Assembly (NCBI RefSeq): GCF_010020825.1
Contig: NZ_JAACJE010000001.1
Coordinates: 2,108,001 to 2,172,000 of the forward strand
From: Acidovorax sp. 210-6
GTDB lineage: Bacteria; Pseudomonadota; Gammaproteobacteria; Burkholderiales; Burkholderiaceae_C
Direction: 5' to 3'
Length of the DNA stretch: 64,000 nucleotides
The position numbers and the translations under genes were made by a program. This document shows, one piece after another, positions 44,025-55,278 of the stretch. Numbering within the stretch: position 1 is the stretch's first letter; each line of letters opens with the position of its first letter. The notes beneath the pieces are model-generated. The model worked only from the letters and a program-made list of their open reading frames with translations, searched no databases and was not told the DNA's origin.

Positions 44025-45134
44025 ATGGGTATCCCCGCAGAAACCTTCGCCACCGACGCCCTGTTCCAGCCCCTCAAGCTGGGCCGCATCGAAGTCGCCA
44101 ACCGCATGGCCATGGCGCCACTCACGCGCAGCCGCGCCAACGACGCACTCGAACCCACCGACATGGTGGTCGAGTACTACCGCCAGCGTGCCAGCGTGGG
44201 CCTGATCATTGCCGAGGCCACGCAGATCTCTGCCACCGCCCAGGGCTACACCCACACCCCCGGCATCTACACGCCCGCACAGATCGCCGCCTGGAAGCAG
44301 GTGACCGACGCCGTGCACGCCAAGGGCGGCAAGATCTTCGTGCAGCTCTGGCACACCGGCCGCATGTCGCACAACGCCTTCCAGCCCAACCAGCAGGCGC
44401 CCGTGGCCCCCTCGGCCATCGCCGCCAAGGCCAAGACCTACATCGTCGGCCAGGGCTACGTGGACTGCGCCGTACCGCGCGCGCTGGAAACCGCCGAAAT
44501 CGCCGGTGTGGTGAACGACTTCCGCCAGGCCGCCGCCAATGCCATCCAGGCAGGTTTTGACGGCGTGGAAATCCACGGCGCCCACGGCTACCTGATCGAC
44601 GCCTTCCTGCGCGATGGCTCCAACCACCGCACCGACCAGTACGGCGGCAGCATCGAGAACCGCGCCCGCTTCCTGCTCGAAGTGATGGCCGCCGTGACGC
44701 AGGAGATCGGCGCCGACCGCGTGGGCATCCGACTCTCGCCCGTTTCGCCCGTCAACGACTCGTCGGAGAGCAACCCCCAGCCGCTGTTCGAGCAAGTGGT
44801 GCGCGAGCTGGAAAAGCTCCACCCGGTGTACATCCACGTCGTCGAAGGCCACACCGGCGGCCCGCGCGACAACGCCCCGTTCGACTACGAGGCCCTGCGC
44901 CGCCTGTACTCCGGCGTGTGGATGGTCAACAACGGCTACACCAAGGAAATGGCCGTCGACGCCCTGCGCAGCGGCCGCGCCGACATGGTGTCGTTTGGCC
45001 GCGCCATGATCACCACGCCCGACCTGCCGCGGCGCTTCCGCGACAACCTGCCGCTGAACGAGCCCTTTGCCGACGCCCCCGTGTACGGCGGCACCGGCCC
45101 GCACGGCTATACCGACTACCCGGCCCTTCCTTGA
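44025..45134 (+). CDS. nemA: Old Yellow Enzyme, N-ethylmaleimide reductase-like
   Basis: The 369-residue FMN enzyme of the OYE family reduces activated alkenes, maleimides and nitro compounds with NAD(P)H. It has NRMAMAPLTRSRANDALEPT, FVQLWHTGRMSH near 105, the substrate-binding His pair in EIHGAHGYL near 183, RTDQYGGSIENRARF, and a C-terminal NNGYTKEMA and VSFGRAMITTPDLPRRF. The His-His pair is as in NemA. It is coupled to nemR just upstream. Confidence 0.92.
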   Translation: MGIPAETFATDALFQPLKLGRIEVANRMAMAPLTRSRANDALEPTDMVVEYYRQRASVGLIIAEATQISATAQGYTHTPGIYTPAQIAAWKQVTDAVHAKGGKIFVQLWHTGRMSHNAFQPNQQAPVAPSAIAAKAKTYIVGQGYVDCAVPRALETAEIAGVVNDFRQAAANAIQAGFDGVEIHGAHGYLIDAFLRDGSNHRTDQYGGSIENRARFLLEVMAAVTQEIGADRVGIRLSPVSPVNDSSESNPQPLFEQVVRELEKLHPVYIHVVEGHTGGPRDNAPFDYEALRRLYSGVWMVNNGYTKEMAVDALRSGRADMVSFGRAMITTPDLPRRFRDNLPLNEPFADAPVYGGTGPHGYTDYPALP

Positions 45135-45160
45135 CCCCAGGGCAAACTGCGCGGCGTCTC

Positions 45161-45177
45161 AGAGGCTGAGAGCCTCT
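45161..45177. terminator. Short hairpin between convergent nemA and DUF808 genes
   Basis: Perfect AGAGGCT / AGCCTCT stem around GAG, touching the DUF808 stop codon. There is no U-run, so it is at best a weak bidirectional terminator. Confidence 0.35.
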
Positions 45178-46154
45178 CAGCGCTTGCGCAGCTTCTGCAC
45201 CACGGTGACGGCGCCCAGCACCAGGGCGCCAGCCACGATGCCGGCCACGCCGTTGAGCCCGTTGGTGGCCAGTGCCTGCCACAGGCCGCCCAGCGCACCC
45301 TGCGCCACGGCGGCGCCCGCGCCCTCGATGGCGTGGTGCAGTGGCGCAATGCCGTGCACCAGGATGCCGCCGCCCACCAGGAACATGGCGGCCGTGCCCG
45401 CCACCGAGAGGAATTTCATCAGCCAGGGCGCCGCCGCCAGCAGCCCTCGGCCCAGGGCCTGCGCGGCGCTGCCGGTCTTCTGGCTGAGCCACAGGCCCAG
45501 GTCGTCGAGCTTGACGATGCCGCCCACCAGGCCATAGACGCCCACCGTCATGAGGACGGCGATGCCCACCAGCACCGCCACCTGCTGCAGGAAGGGCGCG
45601 GACGCGACCGTGCCCAGCGCGATGACGATGATTTCCGCCGAGAGGATGAAGTCGGTACGCACCGCGCCCTTGATCTTGTCCTTCTCGAACGCCACCAGGT
45701 CCACCGCCGGGTTGGCGTTGGCCTGCACATGGCTCTCGTGCTCGGCCGCCTCCTCGGCTTCGCTGTGCAGGAACTTGTGCGCCAGTTTCTCCACACCCTC
45801 GAAGCACAGGAAGGCGCCGCCGAGCATCAGCAAGGGCGTGATGAGCACGGGCACGAACGCACTGATGGCCAGCGCCGCCGGCACCAGAATGGCCTTGTTC
45901 ACCATCGACCCCTTGGCCACGGCCCAGACCACGGGCAGTTCGCGGTCTGCCCGCACGCCCGTGACTTGCTGCGCGTTGAGCGCCAGGTCGTCGCCCAGCA
46001 CCCCCGCCGTCTTCTGCGTGGCCACCTTGGTCATGGCCGCCACATCGTCGGCCACGGCGGCGCTCTTCTTGGCGGCCACCTTGGTCATCACAGCCACGTC
46101 GTCGAGGATGGTGGCGATGTCGTCAAGCAGCGCGAGCAGACTGGCTCCGGCCAT
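45177..46154 (-). CDS. DUF808/YedI-family inner-membrane protein
   Basis: The 325-residue protein matches the DUF808 family: [20 protein letters not shown] at the start, a repeated KVAxxK(T/S)AAVxxDDxA segment (about 20-60), [17 protein letters not shown], and [22 protein letters not shown]. Multiple membrane helices follow. The function is unknown. The tandem DDVA(V/A)MTKVA repeats at 18-29 and 36-47 are nearly identical. The single gene is flanked by repeat copy 11. Confidence 0.85.
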   Translation of the reverse strand: MAGASLLALLDDIATILDDVAVMTKVAAKKSAAVADDVAAMTKVATQKTAGVLGDDLALNAQQVTGVRADRELPVVWAVAKGSMVNKAILVPAALAISAFVPVLITPLLMLGGAFLCFEGVEKLAHKFLHSEAEEAAEHESHVQANANPAVDLVAFEKDKIKGAVRTDFILSAEIIVIALGTVASAPFLQQVAVLVGIAVLMTVGVYGLVGGIVKLDDLGLWLSQKTGSAAQALGRGLLAAAPWLMKFLSVAGTAAMFLVGGGILVHGIAPLHHAIEGAGAAVAQGALGGLWQALATNGLNGVAGIVAGALVLGAVTVVQKLRKR

Positions 46155-46192
46155 AGATGGGACTCCTGGAATCGTTGGAAGCGCAGATTATG

Positions 46193-46251
46193 AATAAAAA
46201 AAGCTTCCAGCGCTTGTGCATCAAGCGCTGGAAGCTATTGTTTTAGTAGTG
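46193..46251. repeat. Short interspersed palindromic repeat, copy 11
   Basis: Near-perfect palindrome AGCTTCCAGCGCTTG / CAAGCGCTGGAAGCT with a short TGCAT loop and TTGTTTTAG tail, between DUF808 and purL; the strongest hairpin of the family and a likely terminator for purL. Confidence 0.78.
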
Positions 46252-46269
46252 AACTGTGACTAAACCGCG

Positions 46270-49200
46270 TCAACCCACCCACTTGCGCGCATTGCGCCAC
46301 AGGCGCATCCAGGGGCTGAAGGCGCCCTGGCCACCGGCGGCGGCATGATCCATCCAGCTCATCTGGATGTTGCGGAACACGCGCTCGGGGTGCGGCATCA
46401 TGGCCGTGAAGCGGCCGTCCGCGGTGGTCACCGCCGTCAGGCCGCCGGGGCTGCCGTTGGGGTTGAACGGGTACTGCTCGGTGGCCGCGCCCGTGTGGTC
46501 CACGAAGCGCATGGCGGCGATGGCCTTGTCGGCGTTGCCACGGTATTTGAAGTTGGCGTAGCCCTCGCCGTGCGCCACGGCGATGGGCAGGCGGCTGCCC
46601 GCCATGCCTTGCAGGAACAGGCTGGGGGATTCGAGCACTTCCACCAGCGACAGGCGCGCCTCGAAGCGCTCGCTCTGGTTGGTGGTGAAGCGCGGCCAGT
46701 CCTGCGCGCCGGGGATGATGTCGGCCAGTTCGGCGAACATCTGGCATCCGTTGCACACGCCCAGGCCAAAGGTGTCCTGGCGCGCGAAGAAGCCCTGGAA
46801 CTGCTCGGCCAGCACCTTGTTGAAGGTGATGGAACGCGCCCAGCCGATGCCCGCGCCCAGCGTGTCGCCGTAGCTGAAGCCGCCGCAGGCCACGACGCCC
46901 TTGAAATCCTCCAGGCGTGCGCGGCCGCTCTGCAGATCGGTCATGTGCACGTCGTGCGCCTCGAAGCCCGCCTCGGTGAAGGCGTAGGCCATTTCCACGT
47001 GCGAGTTCACGCCCTGCTCGCGCAGCACGGCCACCTTGGGTTTGGCGAGGTTCAGGAATGGCGCGGCCACGTCCTGCGCGGGGTCGAACGTCAGGTGCAC
47101 ATGCAGACCGGGGTCGGCCGGGGCGCCAGCGGCGGCGTGCTCGGCGTCGGCACAGGCCGGGTTGTCGCGGCGCTGGCAGATCTTCCAGCTCACGGCGTCC
47201 CAGACCTGGTGCAGGTCTTCCAGCTTGGCGCTGAACACGCTCTTGGCGTCGCGCCACACCTGCAGCTCGCCCTTGCCCGCAGCGATGGGGCTGGACAGCG
47301 GCCGCGTCTTGCCGACGAAGTGGCTGCAGATGGACAGGCCGTGCTCACGCAGCGTCTGCATCACCTCGTTGCGCTCGCTCGTGCGCACCTGCAGCACCAC
47401 GCCCAGTTCCTCGTTGAACAAGGCCTTGAGCGTGAGTTCCTCGCGGCGCGCGCTCACCTGGCCGGCCCAGTTCTTGGCATCGCCCGTGTCCATGCGGCTG
47501 TCGTGGATGCCGTCGCCCTCGGTGACCAGCATGTCCACGTTCAACGCCACGCCCACATGGCCGGCGAAAGCCATCTCGGCCACGGTGGCGAGCAGGCCGC
47601 CGTCGCTGCGGTCGTGGTAGGCCAGGATCTGGCCCTTGGCGCGCAGCGCGTTCACGGCGTTCACCAGGTTCACCAGGTCCTTGGCGTCGTCAAGGTCGGG
47701 CACGGTGTCGCCGGCCTGGTCGAGCACCTGGCCCAGGATGCTGCCGCCCATGCGGTGCTTGCCCCGGCCCAGATCGATGAGCACCAGGGTGGTGTCTTCC
47801 TCGGCCGCGTCGAGCTGCGGCGTGAGCGTGCCGCGCACATCCTGCAGCGTGGCGAAGCTGCTCACGATCAGGCTCACGGGCGAGACCACCTTCTTCTGCG
47901 CGTCACCATCCTTCCACTGCGTGCGCATGGACAAGCTGTCCTTGCCCACGGGGATGCTGATGCCCAGTTGCGGGCACAGCTCCATGCCCACGGCCTTGAC
48001 GGTTTCGTACAGCGCGGCGTCTTCGCCGGGCTCACCGCAAGCGGCCATCCAGTTGGCGCTGAGCTTCACGCGCGGCAGTTCGATGGGCGCGGCAAGCAGG
48101 TTGGTGATGGCTTCGGCCACCGCCATGCGGCCCGAGGCCGGGGCATTGATGGCGGCCAGCGGCGTGCGCTCGCCCATGGCCATGGCCTCGCCGGCGAAGC
48201 CCTTGTAATCGGCCAGCGTGACGGCGCAGTCGGCCACGGGCACCTGCCAGGGGCCGACCATCTGGTCGCGGTGCGTGAGGCCGCCCACGGTGCGGTCGCC
48301 GATGGTGATGAGGAAGCGCTTGGACGCCACGGTGGGGTGGCTCAACACGTCGATCACGGCCTTCTGCAGCGGCACGCCGGTCAGGTCGATGGGCTGAAGC
48401 GGACGCTGCACGGTGGCCACGTCGCGGTGCATCTTGGGCGGCTTGCCCAGCAGCACGGACATGGGCATGTCCACGGGGAGCTTCTGGTCGGCGGCCTGGG
48501 CGGCGGGGTCGTGCAGCACCAGCTGGCGCTCCTCGGTGGCGGTGCCGATCACGGCAAAGGGGCAGCGCTCACGCTCGCAGAAGGCGCGGAACAGCTCCAG
48601 CGACTCGGGCGCGATGGCCAGGACGTAGCGCTCCTGGCTTTCGTTGGACCAGATTTCCTTGGGCGCCAGGCCGGATTCTTCGAGCGGCACGGCGCGCAGG
48701 TCGAAGCGTGCGCCCCGGCCCGCGTCGTTGGTCAGCTCGGGGAAGGCGTTGGACAGGCCGCCCGCGCCCACGTCGTGAATGGCCAGGATGGGGTTGTCCG
48801 TGCCCAGCGCCCAGCAGTGGTTGATGACCTCCTGCGCGCGGCGCTCGATCTCGGGGTTGCCGCGCTGCACGGAGTCAAAGTCCAGCTCCGCCGCGTTCTG
48901 GCCCGTGGCCATAGAACTGGCGGCGCCGCCGCCCATGCCGATGCGCATGCCGGGGCCGCCCAGCTGCACCAGCAGCGTGCCGGCGGGGAATTCGATCTTC
49001 TGCGTGAGCCGGGCGTCGATGCTGCCCAGGCCGCCCGCGATCATGATGGGCTTGTGGTAGCCGCGCTGCACGCCGCCCACCTGCTGCTCGTATTCGCGGA
49101 AATAGCCCGCCAGATTGGGCCGCCCGAACTCGTTGTTGAACGCGGCGCCGCCCAGCGGACCCTCGGTCATGATCTGCAGCGGGCTGGCGATGTGGCCGGG

Positions 49201-50298
49201 CTTGCCGCCGGGCAGGTCGGACGCGCCGCCCCAGAGCTTGGACACCGTGAAGCCCGTCAGGCCCGCCTTGGGCTCGGAGCCGCGCCCGGTGGCGCCCTCG
49301 TCGCGGATCTCGCCGCCAGCGCCGGTGGAGGCGCCGGGGAAGGGCGAAATCGCCGTGGGGTGGTTGTGCGTTTCCACCTTCATCAGCACATGCTGCAGAA
49401 TGCTTTCCTTTTGATAGCTACTGGCGCTTATTTCTTGGGCGCTGGAGGCCATTTTTGCTACAAACCGCTCGACCTGGTGGCCTTCCATCACCGAGGCGTT
49501 GTCGGAGTAGGCCACCACGGTGTGCTGCGGGCTGGTCTGGTGCGTGTGGCGGATCATGCCGAACAGGCTTTTCTCCTGCGGCACGCCGTCGATGGTGAAC
49601 TGGGCGTTGAAGATCTTGTGGCGGCAGTGCTCGCTGTTGGCCTGCGCAAACATCATCAGCTCCACGTCGGTGGGGTTGCGCTTGAGCCCCTGGAAGGCGT
49701 TGACGAGGTAGTCGATCTCGTCGTCGGCCAGCGCCAGGCCCCATTGGGTGTTGGCGGCCTCCAGCGCGGCGCGGCCACCGGCCAGCACGTCCACATGCTC
49801 CATGGGCTGGGGCGGCAGCTCGGAAAACAGCGCCTGCGCGTCGGCCAGGTCGAACAGCACGGACTCGGTCATGCGGTCGTGCAAGAGCGCGGCCACCTGG
49901 GCCAGTTGCTCTTGCGACAGCGTGGGGCGGCTCAGCAGGCCGTGCTGCATCTGCACGCGGTATTCCACGGCACGTTCCACACGGCGCACCTGCAGGCCGC
50001 AGTTGCGCGCAATGTCGGTGGCCTTGGAGGCCCAGGGCGACACCGTGCCCAGGCGCGGCGTGACGACGATGGCGGCGCCATCCAGCGGGCCCTGGTACGG
50101 GTCACCGTAGGTCAGCAGCGCGGCCAGGCGCTGGTGCTGCTCGGGCGTGGGGGGGGCATCCGTGGCCACCAGGTGCACGAAGCGCGCCGCAATGGCGGCA
50201 ATCTTCGGGTGGATGGCTTCGAGTGCGGGCTGGAGTTGCTGGGCGCGAAAGGGGCTGAGGGCGTTGCCGCCCGCAATCGTGGTCAGGTGCAAGGTCAC
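46270..50298 (-). CDS. purL: Phosphoribosylformylglycinamidine synthase
   Basis: The 1342-residue single-chain FGAR amidotransferase (E. coli 1295) converts FGAR to FGAM in purine synthesis. The N-terminal PurS-like region is followed by the ATP-binding [19 protein letters not shown] near 300, [16 protein letters not shown], a second AIRS-like half, and a C-terminal glutaminase with the nucleophile Cys in [11 protein letters not shown] and the His/Glu in MMPHPERVF. The start is GTG 50298 ([11 protein letters not shown]); upstream in-frame residues lie over the map promoter. Residues about 280-297 ([18 protein letters not shown]) are encoded by an in-frame copy of the dispersed palindrome. Confidence 0.95.
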   Translation of the reverse strand: MTLHLTTIAGGNALSPFRAQQLQPALEAIHPKIAAIAARFVHLVATDAPPTPEQHQRLAALLTYGDPYQGPLDGAAIVVTPRLGTVSPWASKATDIARNCGLQVRRVERAVEYRVQMQHGLLSRPTLSQEQLAQVAALLHDRMTESVLFDLADAQALFSELPPQPMEHVDVLAGGRAALEAANTQWGLALADDEIDYLVNAFQGLKRNPTDVELMMFAQANSEHCRHKIFNAQFTIDGVPQEKSLFGMIRHTHQTSPQHTVVAYSDNASVMEGHQVERFVAKMASSAQEISASSYQKESILQHVLMKVETHNHPTAISPFPGASTGAGGEIRDEGATGRGSEPKAGLTGFTVSKLWGGASDLPGGKPGHIASPLQIMTEGPLGGAAFNNEFGRPNLAGYFREYEQQVGGVQRGYHKPIMIAGGLGSIDARLTQKIEFPAGTLLVQLGGPGMRIGMGGGAASSMATGQNAAELDFDSVQRGNPEIERRAQEVINHCWALGTDNPILAIHDVGAGGLSNAFPELTNDAGRGARFDLRAVPLEESGLAPKEIWSNESQERYVLAIAPESLELFRAFCERERCPFAVIGTATEERQLVLHDPAAQAADQKLPVDMPMSVLLGKPPKMHRDVATVQRPLQPIDLTGVPLQKAVIDVLSHPTVASKRFLITIGDRTVGGLTHRDQMVGPWQVPVADCAVTLADYKGFAGEAMAMGERTPLAAINAPASGRMAVAEAITNLLAAPIELPRVKLSANWMAACGEPGEDAALYETVKAVGMELCPQLGISIPVGKDSLSMRTQWKDGDAQKKVVSPVSLIVSSFATLQDVRGTLTPQLDAAEEDTTLVLIDLGRGKHRMGGSILGQVLDQAGDTVPDLDDAKDLVNLVNAVNALRAKGQILAYHDRSDGGLLATVAEMAFAGHVGVALNVDMLVTEGDGIHDSRMDTGDAKNWAGQVSARREELTLKALFNEELGVVLQVRTSERNEVMQTLREHGLSICSHFVGKTRPLSSPIAAGKGELQVWRDAKSVFSAKLEDLHQVWDAVSWKICQRRDNPACADAEHAAAGAPADPGLHVHLTFDPAQDVAAPFLNLAKPKVAVLREQGVNSHVEMAYAFTEAGFEAHDVHMTDLQSGRARLEDFKGVVACGGFSYGDTLGAGIGWARSITFNKVLAEQFQGFFARQDTFGLGVCNGCQMFAELADIIPGAQDWPRFTTNQSERFEARLSLVEVLESPSLFLQGMAGSRLPIAVAHGEGYANFKYRGNADKAIAAMRFVDHTGAATEQYPFNPNGSPGGLTAVTTADGRFTAMMPHPERVFRNIQMSWMDHAAAGGQGAFSPWMRLWRNARKWVG
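49409..49460. repeat. Palindromic repeat copy 12, inside purL
   Basis: TTTTGATAGCTACTGGCGCT and GGGCGCTGGAGGCCATTTTT flank a short spacer and match intergenic copies 9, 10 and 13. It lies entirely within the purL reading frame without disrupting it. Confidence 0.8.
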
Positions 50299-50452
50299 TT
50301 TGACGGCCTGGGTGGGTGGTGTGGGAGAGGAGGCGCCTGCAGGCAGGCGGTTTTGCGGCGTTGCCACGGGAACCCGCGATTTTACCGGGCGGTGCGAAGG
50401 GCTTGGGGCCGACACCAGCGTATCGCACGGGCCGATGGGATAATCCTGCCGC

Positions 50453-51268
50453 ATGAGCATCACCATCAAAGACGCCGAGGGCATCGCTGGCATGCGCAAG
50501 GCCTGCCGCCTCGCCTCGGAAGTTCTGGACTACATCGCCCCGCACATCAAGCCGGGCATCACCACCGCTGAGATCGACCGCCTGGGCGCCGAGTGCATGG
50601 CCCGCCAGGGCACGCGCTCGGCCACCATTGGCTACCAGCCGCCGGGCTACCCGGCCTACCCGGCCTCGCTGTGCACCTCGGTCAACCATGTGGTGTGCCA
50701 TGGCATTCCCAACGACAAGCCGCTCAAGAAAGGCGACATCGTCAACGTGGACGTCACCGTCATCACCGACGAGGGCTGGTACGGTGACAACAGCCGCATG
50801 TACCTGATCGGCGAATGTTCCATCGCCGCCAAGCGCCTGTGCGCCATCACCTTCGAGGCCATGTGGCACGGTATCGTGCAGGTCAGGCCCGGCGCACGCC
50901 TTGGCGACATTGGCCATGCGATCCAGAAGTTTGCCGAAGGGCACGGTTTTTCCATCGTGCGCGAATTCTGCGGCCATGGCATCGGCAAGAACTTCCACGA
51001 AGAACCGCAGGTGCTGCACTACGGCCGCCCCGGCACGCTCGAAGAGCTCAAGCCGGGCATGGTGTTCACCATCGAGCCCATGATCAACGCCGGGCGCCGT
51101 GACATCAAGGAGCTGGGCAATGACGGCTGGACCATCGTCACCAAGGACCACAGCCTGTCGGCCCAGTGGGAGCACACGGTGCTGGTCACGCCCACGGGCT
51201 ACGAGGTGATGACGCTTTCCGAGGGCTCGCCTGCACTCCCCTCCTTCGTTACAGCCACAGCAACCTAA
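50453..51268 (+). CDS. map: Methionine aminopeptidase type I
   Basis: The 271-residue metallopeptidase removes N-terminal Met from nascent proteins. Metal ligands are visible in [21 protein letters not shown] (two Asp), [14 protein letters not shown] (His), VFTIEPMIN (Glu) and the last Glu in [23 protein letters not shown] holds the catalytic His. Length fits E. coli Map (264). It is divergent from purL (154-base gap) and 35 bases upstream of glnD. Confidence 0.95.
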   Translation: MSITIKDAEGIAGMRKACRLASEVLDYIAPHIKPGITTAEIDRLGAECMARQGTRSATIGYQPPGYPAYPASLCTSVNHVVCHGIPNDKPLKKGDIVNVDVTVITDEGWYGDNSRMYLIGECSIAAKRLCAITFEAMWHGIVQVRPGARLGDIGHAIQKFAEGHGFSIVREFCGHGIGKNFHEEPQVLHYGRPGTLEELKPGMVFTIEPMINAGRRDIKELGNDGWTIVTKDHSLSAQWEHTVLVTPTGYEVMTLSEGSPALPSFVTATAT

Positions 51269-51303
51269 GATTCGCGCGCACGCTTCTTGCATGGGGTGAC
51301 GCC

Positions 51304-53889
51304 ATGACCGAACTCCAAGCCCTGCGCGACGCCTACCGCCAACACAAAGCCGCCCTGCTGGCCAGCCTGCAGGCCCAGGGCGCATCGACCCGTGGCATCC
51401 ATGTGCTGCTGCGCAAGTTCTCGCGACTGGCCGACGGGTTGCTCACCACCCTGTGGCAGCGCGCCGGTCTGCCGCCCGGCCTGACCCTGGCCGCCGTGGG
51501 CGGCTTTGGGCGCGAGCAGTTGTTTCCGCACTCCGACATCGATGTGCTGGTGCTGCTGCCCACCGACCTGCCCGCACCGGACACGGTGCGCGAGCAGGTG
51601 GAGGCCTTCATCCGCAGTTGCTGGGATGCCGGGCTGGAGATCGGCTCCAGCGTGCGCAGCGTGGAAGAATGCCTGAGCGAGGCCGCCAATGATGTGACGG
51701 TGCAGACCTCACTGCTCGAAGCACGGCGCATTTGCGGCGACGCCGCCCTGTTTGCACGCTTTGAGCACCAATTTGGTGCGCAGCTCGACCCGCACGCCTT
51801 TCTGGTGGCCAAGACGCTGGAGATGCGCCAGCGCCACACCAAACACGAAAACACCCCTTACGCGCTCGAGCCCAACTGCAAGGAATCGCCCGGTGGCCTG
51901 CGCGACCTGCACCTGATCCTATGGGTGGCGCGCGCCGCCGGCCTGGGCAAGCGCTGGGACGAACTGGCCCACAGCGGACTGGCCACACCGTACGAGGTGC
52001 GCCAGATCCAGCGCAACGAGGCACTGCTGTTTCTCATCCGCGCACGCCTGCACGCCATGGCCGGGCGACGCGAAGACCGGCTGGTGTTCGACCTGCAGAC
52101 CGCCGTGGCCGAATCCTTTGGCTACCGCTCGCAAACCCCCGAGGGCGCGCGCTTTCCGCTGCGCGCCAGCGAGACGCTGATGCGGCGCTACTACTGGGCG
52201 GCCAAGGCGGTCACGCAACTGAGCCAGATCCTGTTGCTCAACATCGAAGAACGCCTGAACCCGCCCACGCAGGCGCCCCAGCCCATCAACGCGCGCTTTC
52301 TGGACAAGAACGGTCTGATCGAGGTGGCCAGCGACGACCTGTACCAGCGCGACCCGCACGCCATCCTCGAAACCTTCCTGCTCTACCAAAGCTCCACCGG
52401 GCTGCAGAACCTCTCGGCGCGCACGCTGCGCGCGCTCTACAACGCGCGCGGCGTGATGGACGCCGCCTTCCGGCGCGACCCGGTGAACCGCGCCGCCTTC
52501 CTGCGCATCCTGCAGCAGCCCTCGGGCATCACGCACGCCATGCGGCTGATGAACCAGACCTCGGTGCTCGGGCGCTACCTCTGGCCGTTCCGGCGCATCG
52601 TCGGGCAGATGCAGCACGACCTGTTCCACGCCTACACCGTGGACCAGCACATCCTCATGGTGCTGCGCAATGTGCGGCGCTTCTTCATTGCCGAACATGC
52701 GCACGAGTACCCGTTCTGCTCGCAGCTCGCGGGCGGCTGGGACAAGCCCTGGGTGCTGTTCGTGGCCGCGCTGTTCCACGACATCGGCAAGGGGCGCGGC
52801 GGCGACCATTCGCAGATCGGCGCCATGGAGGCGCGGCGCTTCTGCCGCCAGCACTGCGTGGCGCGCGAAGACGCCAAGCTCATCGAATTCCTGGTGCGCG
52901 AGCACCTCACCATGAGCAACGTGGCGCAGAAGCAGGACCTGTCGGACCCCGACGTGATCACCGCCTTCGCCCAGCGCGTGGGCAACGAGCGCTACCTCAC
53001 GGCCCTGTACCTGCTCACCGTGGCCGACATCCGGGGCACCAGCCCCAAGGTGTGGAACGCCTGGAAGGGCAAGCTGCTCGAAGACCTGTACCGCGCCACG
53101 CTGCGCGTGCTGGGCGGCCGGGCACCCGACGCACAGGCCATGATCGAGGCGCGCAAGCGCGAGGCCCTGGTGCTACTGGCCCTGAGCGCCCTGCCCTTCG
53201 AGGCGCACAAGAAGTTGTGGGACACACTGGACGTGAGCTACTTCATGCGCCACGAGGCCGCCGACATCGCCTGGCATACGCGCCACCTGTCACGCCACGT
53301 GGGCACGCAGCAGCCTGTGGTGCGGGCGCGCCAGTCGCTGGCGGGCGAAGGGCTGCAGGTGCTGGTGTACGCTCCCGACCAGAGCGATCTGTTCGCACGC
53401 ATCTGCGGCTACTTTGACCGCGCGGGCTTCTCCATCCTGGATGCGCGCGTGCACACGGCCCACAACGGCTATGCGCTGGACACCTTCCAGGTCGTCAGCG
53501 CCACACTGCAGGGCCACTACCGCGAACTCACGCACATGGTGGAGAACGACCTCAGCCACGCCATCGTGCAGGGCGGACCCCTGCCCGAGCCGGGGCGCAA
53601 GCGGGTGTCACGCCGCGTCAAGAGCTTCCCCATCACCCCCCGCGTGACGCTGCGCCCCGACGAAAAGGCGCAACGCTGGCTGCTGGGCATCTCGGCCAGC
53701 GACCGCGCCGGCCTGCTCTACCTCGTGGCACGGGTGCTGGCACGGCACAACCTGAGCGTACAACTGGCCAAGGTCAGTACCCTGGGCGAGCGCGTGGAAG
53801 ACACCTTCCTCATCCAGGGCGCCGAGCTGCAGAACAACCAGCGCCAGATCGAGATCGAGACCGAAGTGCTGGAGGCGCTGGCTGCTTGA
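51304..53889 (+). CDS. glnD: Bifunctional PII uridylyltransferase/uridylyl-removing enzyme
   Basis: The 861-residue nitrogen sensor modifies PII in response to glutamine. Domain order is nucleotidyltransferase with [19 protein letters not shown] near 62-80, a GlnD helical segment, an HD domain with [16 protein letters not shown] near 491 for UMP removal, and two ACT domains (about 680-760 and 790-860) for glutamine. The ATG at 51304 gives [15 protein letters not shown]; the longer frame upstream overlaps the end of map. Its stop is 16 bases before a long hairpin element that probably ends transcription. Confidence 0.95.
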   Translation: MTELQALRDAYRQHKAALLASLQAQGASTRGIHVLLRKFSRLADGLLTTLWQRAGLPPGLTLAAVGGFGREQLFPHSDIDVLVLLPTDLPAPDTVREQVEAFIRSCWDAGLEIGSSVRSVEECLSEAANDVTVQTSLLEARRICGDAALFARFEHQFGAQLDPHAFLVAKTLEMRQRHTKHENTPYALEPNCKESPGGLRDLHLILWVARAAGLGKRWDELAHSGLATPYEVRQIQRNEALLFLIRARLHAMAGRREDRLVFDLQTAVAESFGYRSQTPEGARFPLRASETLMRRYYWAAKAVTQLSQILLLNIEERLNPPTQAPQPINARFLDKNGLIEVASDDLYQRDPHAILETFLLYQSSTGLQNLSARTLRALYNARGVMDAAFRRDPVNRAAFLRILQQPSGITHAMRLMNQTSVLGRYLWPFRRIVGQMQHDLFHAYTVDQHILMVLRNVRRFFIAEHAHEYPFCSQLAGGWDKPWVLFVAALFHDIGKGRGGDHSQIGAMEARRFCRQHCVAREDAKLIEFLVREHLTMSNVAQKQDLSDPDVITAFAQRVGNERYLTALYLLTVADIRGTSPKVWNAWKGKLLEDLYRATLRVLGGRAPDAQAMIEARKREALVLLALSALPFEAHKKLWDTLDVSYFMRHEAADIAWHTRHLSRHVGTQQPVVRARQSLAGEGLQVLVYAPDQSDLFARICGYFDRAGFSILDARVHTAHNGYALDTFQVVSATLQGHYRELTHMVENDLSHAIVQGGPLPEPGRKRVSRRVKSFPITPRVTLRPDEKAQRWLLGISASDRAGLLYLVARVLARHNLSVQLAKVSTLGERVEDTFLIQGAELQNNQRQIEIETEVLEALAA

Positions 53890-53905
53890 TGCGCAGGGAC
53901 GGCGC

Positions 53906-54039
53906 TAGGGCCTGTTCACACTATTTTTACCAGATGCGTTGCGATCAAAAAGGGCCAGGCGCAAGATGCCAAACCCACGCCTAGATTGGCGCGGTTTGCA
54001 CCGTGTTCGCACTGGTAATAATAGTGTGAACAGGCCCTA
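53906..54039. repeat. 134-bp long-hairpin element 1 (MITE-like)
   Basis: Terminal inverted repeats of 28 bases (53906-53933 and 54012-54039) match except for one base; each begins TAGGGCCTGTTCACACTATT. The 78-base middle is not coding. The right end supplies the TAG stop of the lipoprotein gene. No target duplication was detected. The shape is that of a miniature inverted-repeat element or a large terminator between the convergent glnD and lipoprotein genes. Confidence 0.75.
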
Positions 54040-55146
54040 AGGCTGTACCAGCCCGTCCATGCGCACCACCTCGAAATTGCGGCCGGCCACCTGGCGCAGC
54101 TCGGACACCAGGCGGTCGTTGTTCCAGCGCTCATCCGGTGCACCACTGAGATACCAGTTCGAGCCGTTGTCCGCGACCATCATTCCGTAGGTCTTGAGGG
54201 CCGTGAGGATGGCGCGGGTTTCGCTCGAATAGCCCGCCGGAATGGCATAGCTGGCCTTCAGGCGCACGCGCATGCCCATGGGCGGCAGATCGGGGCTGGT
54301 GTTGCTCGACGCCCAGTGCGTGGCAGGCGGTACATACGCGCGGCGCGTGCGGCTGACCGTGAAACGCAGCGCGTGGCGTATGCCACCCGGGCCCAGCGAG
54401 GCCTCGTCGTAACGCACCAGCCCCGGAAAGATGGGCAGGCCCGCCGCATCGGCGCTGGTCCAGCGCGGCTGCGCCGTCGGGCGCACGTTGTTGCTGTCGA
54501 GGTGAAACACGGCGCCACCCGATGCGCGCCAACTGCCGTCGGGCTGGGGGTAGCTGTTGCCGGTTTCGTACAAGCGGTTGTTGTCGCGGTCGATGACGAT
54601 CACATGCCTGTCGCCGCTGCTGGCCGGGCCGCCCTCGATGGGCGCGTTGGGCGGAAACGGATAGGGGCCCGGGTCACTCTCCGAAGCGTAGTCGGTGAAC
54701 TGCACTGCCACACGCGCCTGCGTGCCCGCCACCACCACATAGGGAATGCCAATGGGTTGCCCCTGGTACAGCCCCGCGCCAAAGTCAGGATGCAGACCCC
54801 GGTCCAGGCCGATGCTGGCAATCAGCGCGTCGGAATTCGGATCGATGGGCCGGGCGCTGATGTCCGCATTCCATGCGTTGCTGGCAGGAAATGGCACGGC
54901 GCCGTTGAGCGATGCCCCCACCCCCAGCGCTGCGGCCCGCAGATCGCCATAGATCACGCCCGCAGGCGCCACAGGCCCTGGGGGATTGGTCGGCACCGTC
55001 GGCCCCGGAGCCGCAGGCGACTGCGGCTCCGCATCCTCGCTCCCCCCTCCACAACCAGCGAGCACCGCCCCAAGGCAGAGCCATGCAAGGTATTGGGGCA
55101 GGCAGCGCCAGCGCTGAACGGTGGGGGATGCGAAAATCTGCGTCAC
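54037..55146 (-). CDS. Putative secreted lipoprotein of unknown function
   Basis: The 369-residue precursor starts at GTG 55146 with AGGAG six bases upstream. A signal peptide ends in the lipobox LGAVLAGC, followed by a Gly/Ser/Pro linker (residues about 31-60). The mature domain contains ISARPIDPNSDALIASIGLD, HVIVIDRDNNRLYETGNSYP and RHALRFTVSRTRRAYVPPATH, and reads as one secreted beta-rich domain. I do not recognise the family. Its TAG stop lies in the terminal repeat of hairpin element 1. Confidence 0.78.
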   Translation of the reverse strand: MTQIFASPTVQRWRCLPQYLAWLCLGAVLAGCGGGSEDAEPQSPAAPGPTVPTNPPGPVAPAGVIYGDLRAAALGVGASLNGAVPFPASNAWNADISARPIDPNSDALIASIGLDRGLHPDFGAGLYQGQPIGIPYVVVAGTQARVAVQFTDYASESDPGPYPFPPNAPIEGGPASSGDRHVIVIDRDNNRLYETGNSYPQPDGSWRASGGAVFHLDSNNVRPTAQPRWTSADAAGLPIFPGLVRYDEASLGPGGIRHALRFTVSRTRRAYVPPATHWASSNTSPDLPPMGMRVRLKASYAIPAGYSSETRAILTALKTYGMMVADNGSNWYLSGAPDERWNNDRLVSELRQVAGRNFEVVRMDGLVQP

Positions 55147-55278
55147 GGTGCACTCCTGAACGAACGGGCAGTGTGCCGCAAACCAGCCCCGCTGCGTAGG
55201 TGCTGCGCGCGTGCAAATTGTGCAAAAGCGTTTCAGCACCGGAGCGCAGAACAGGTCGCCTCGCCTGGCGCAGCAGCG

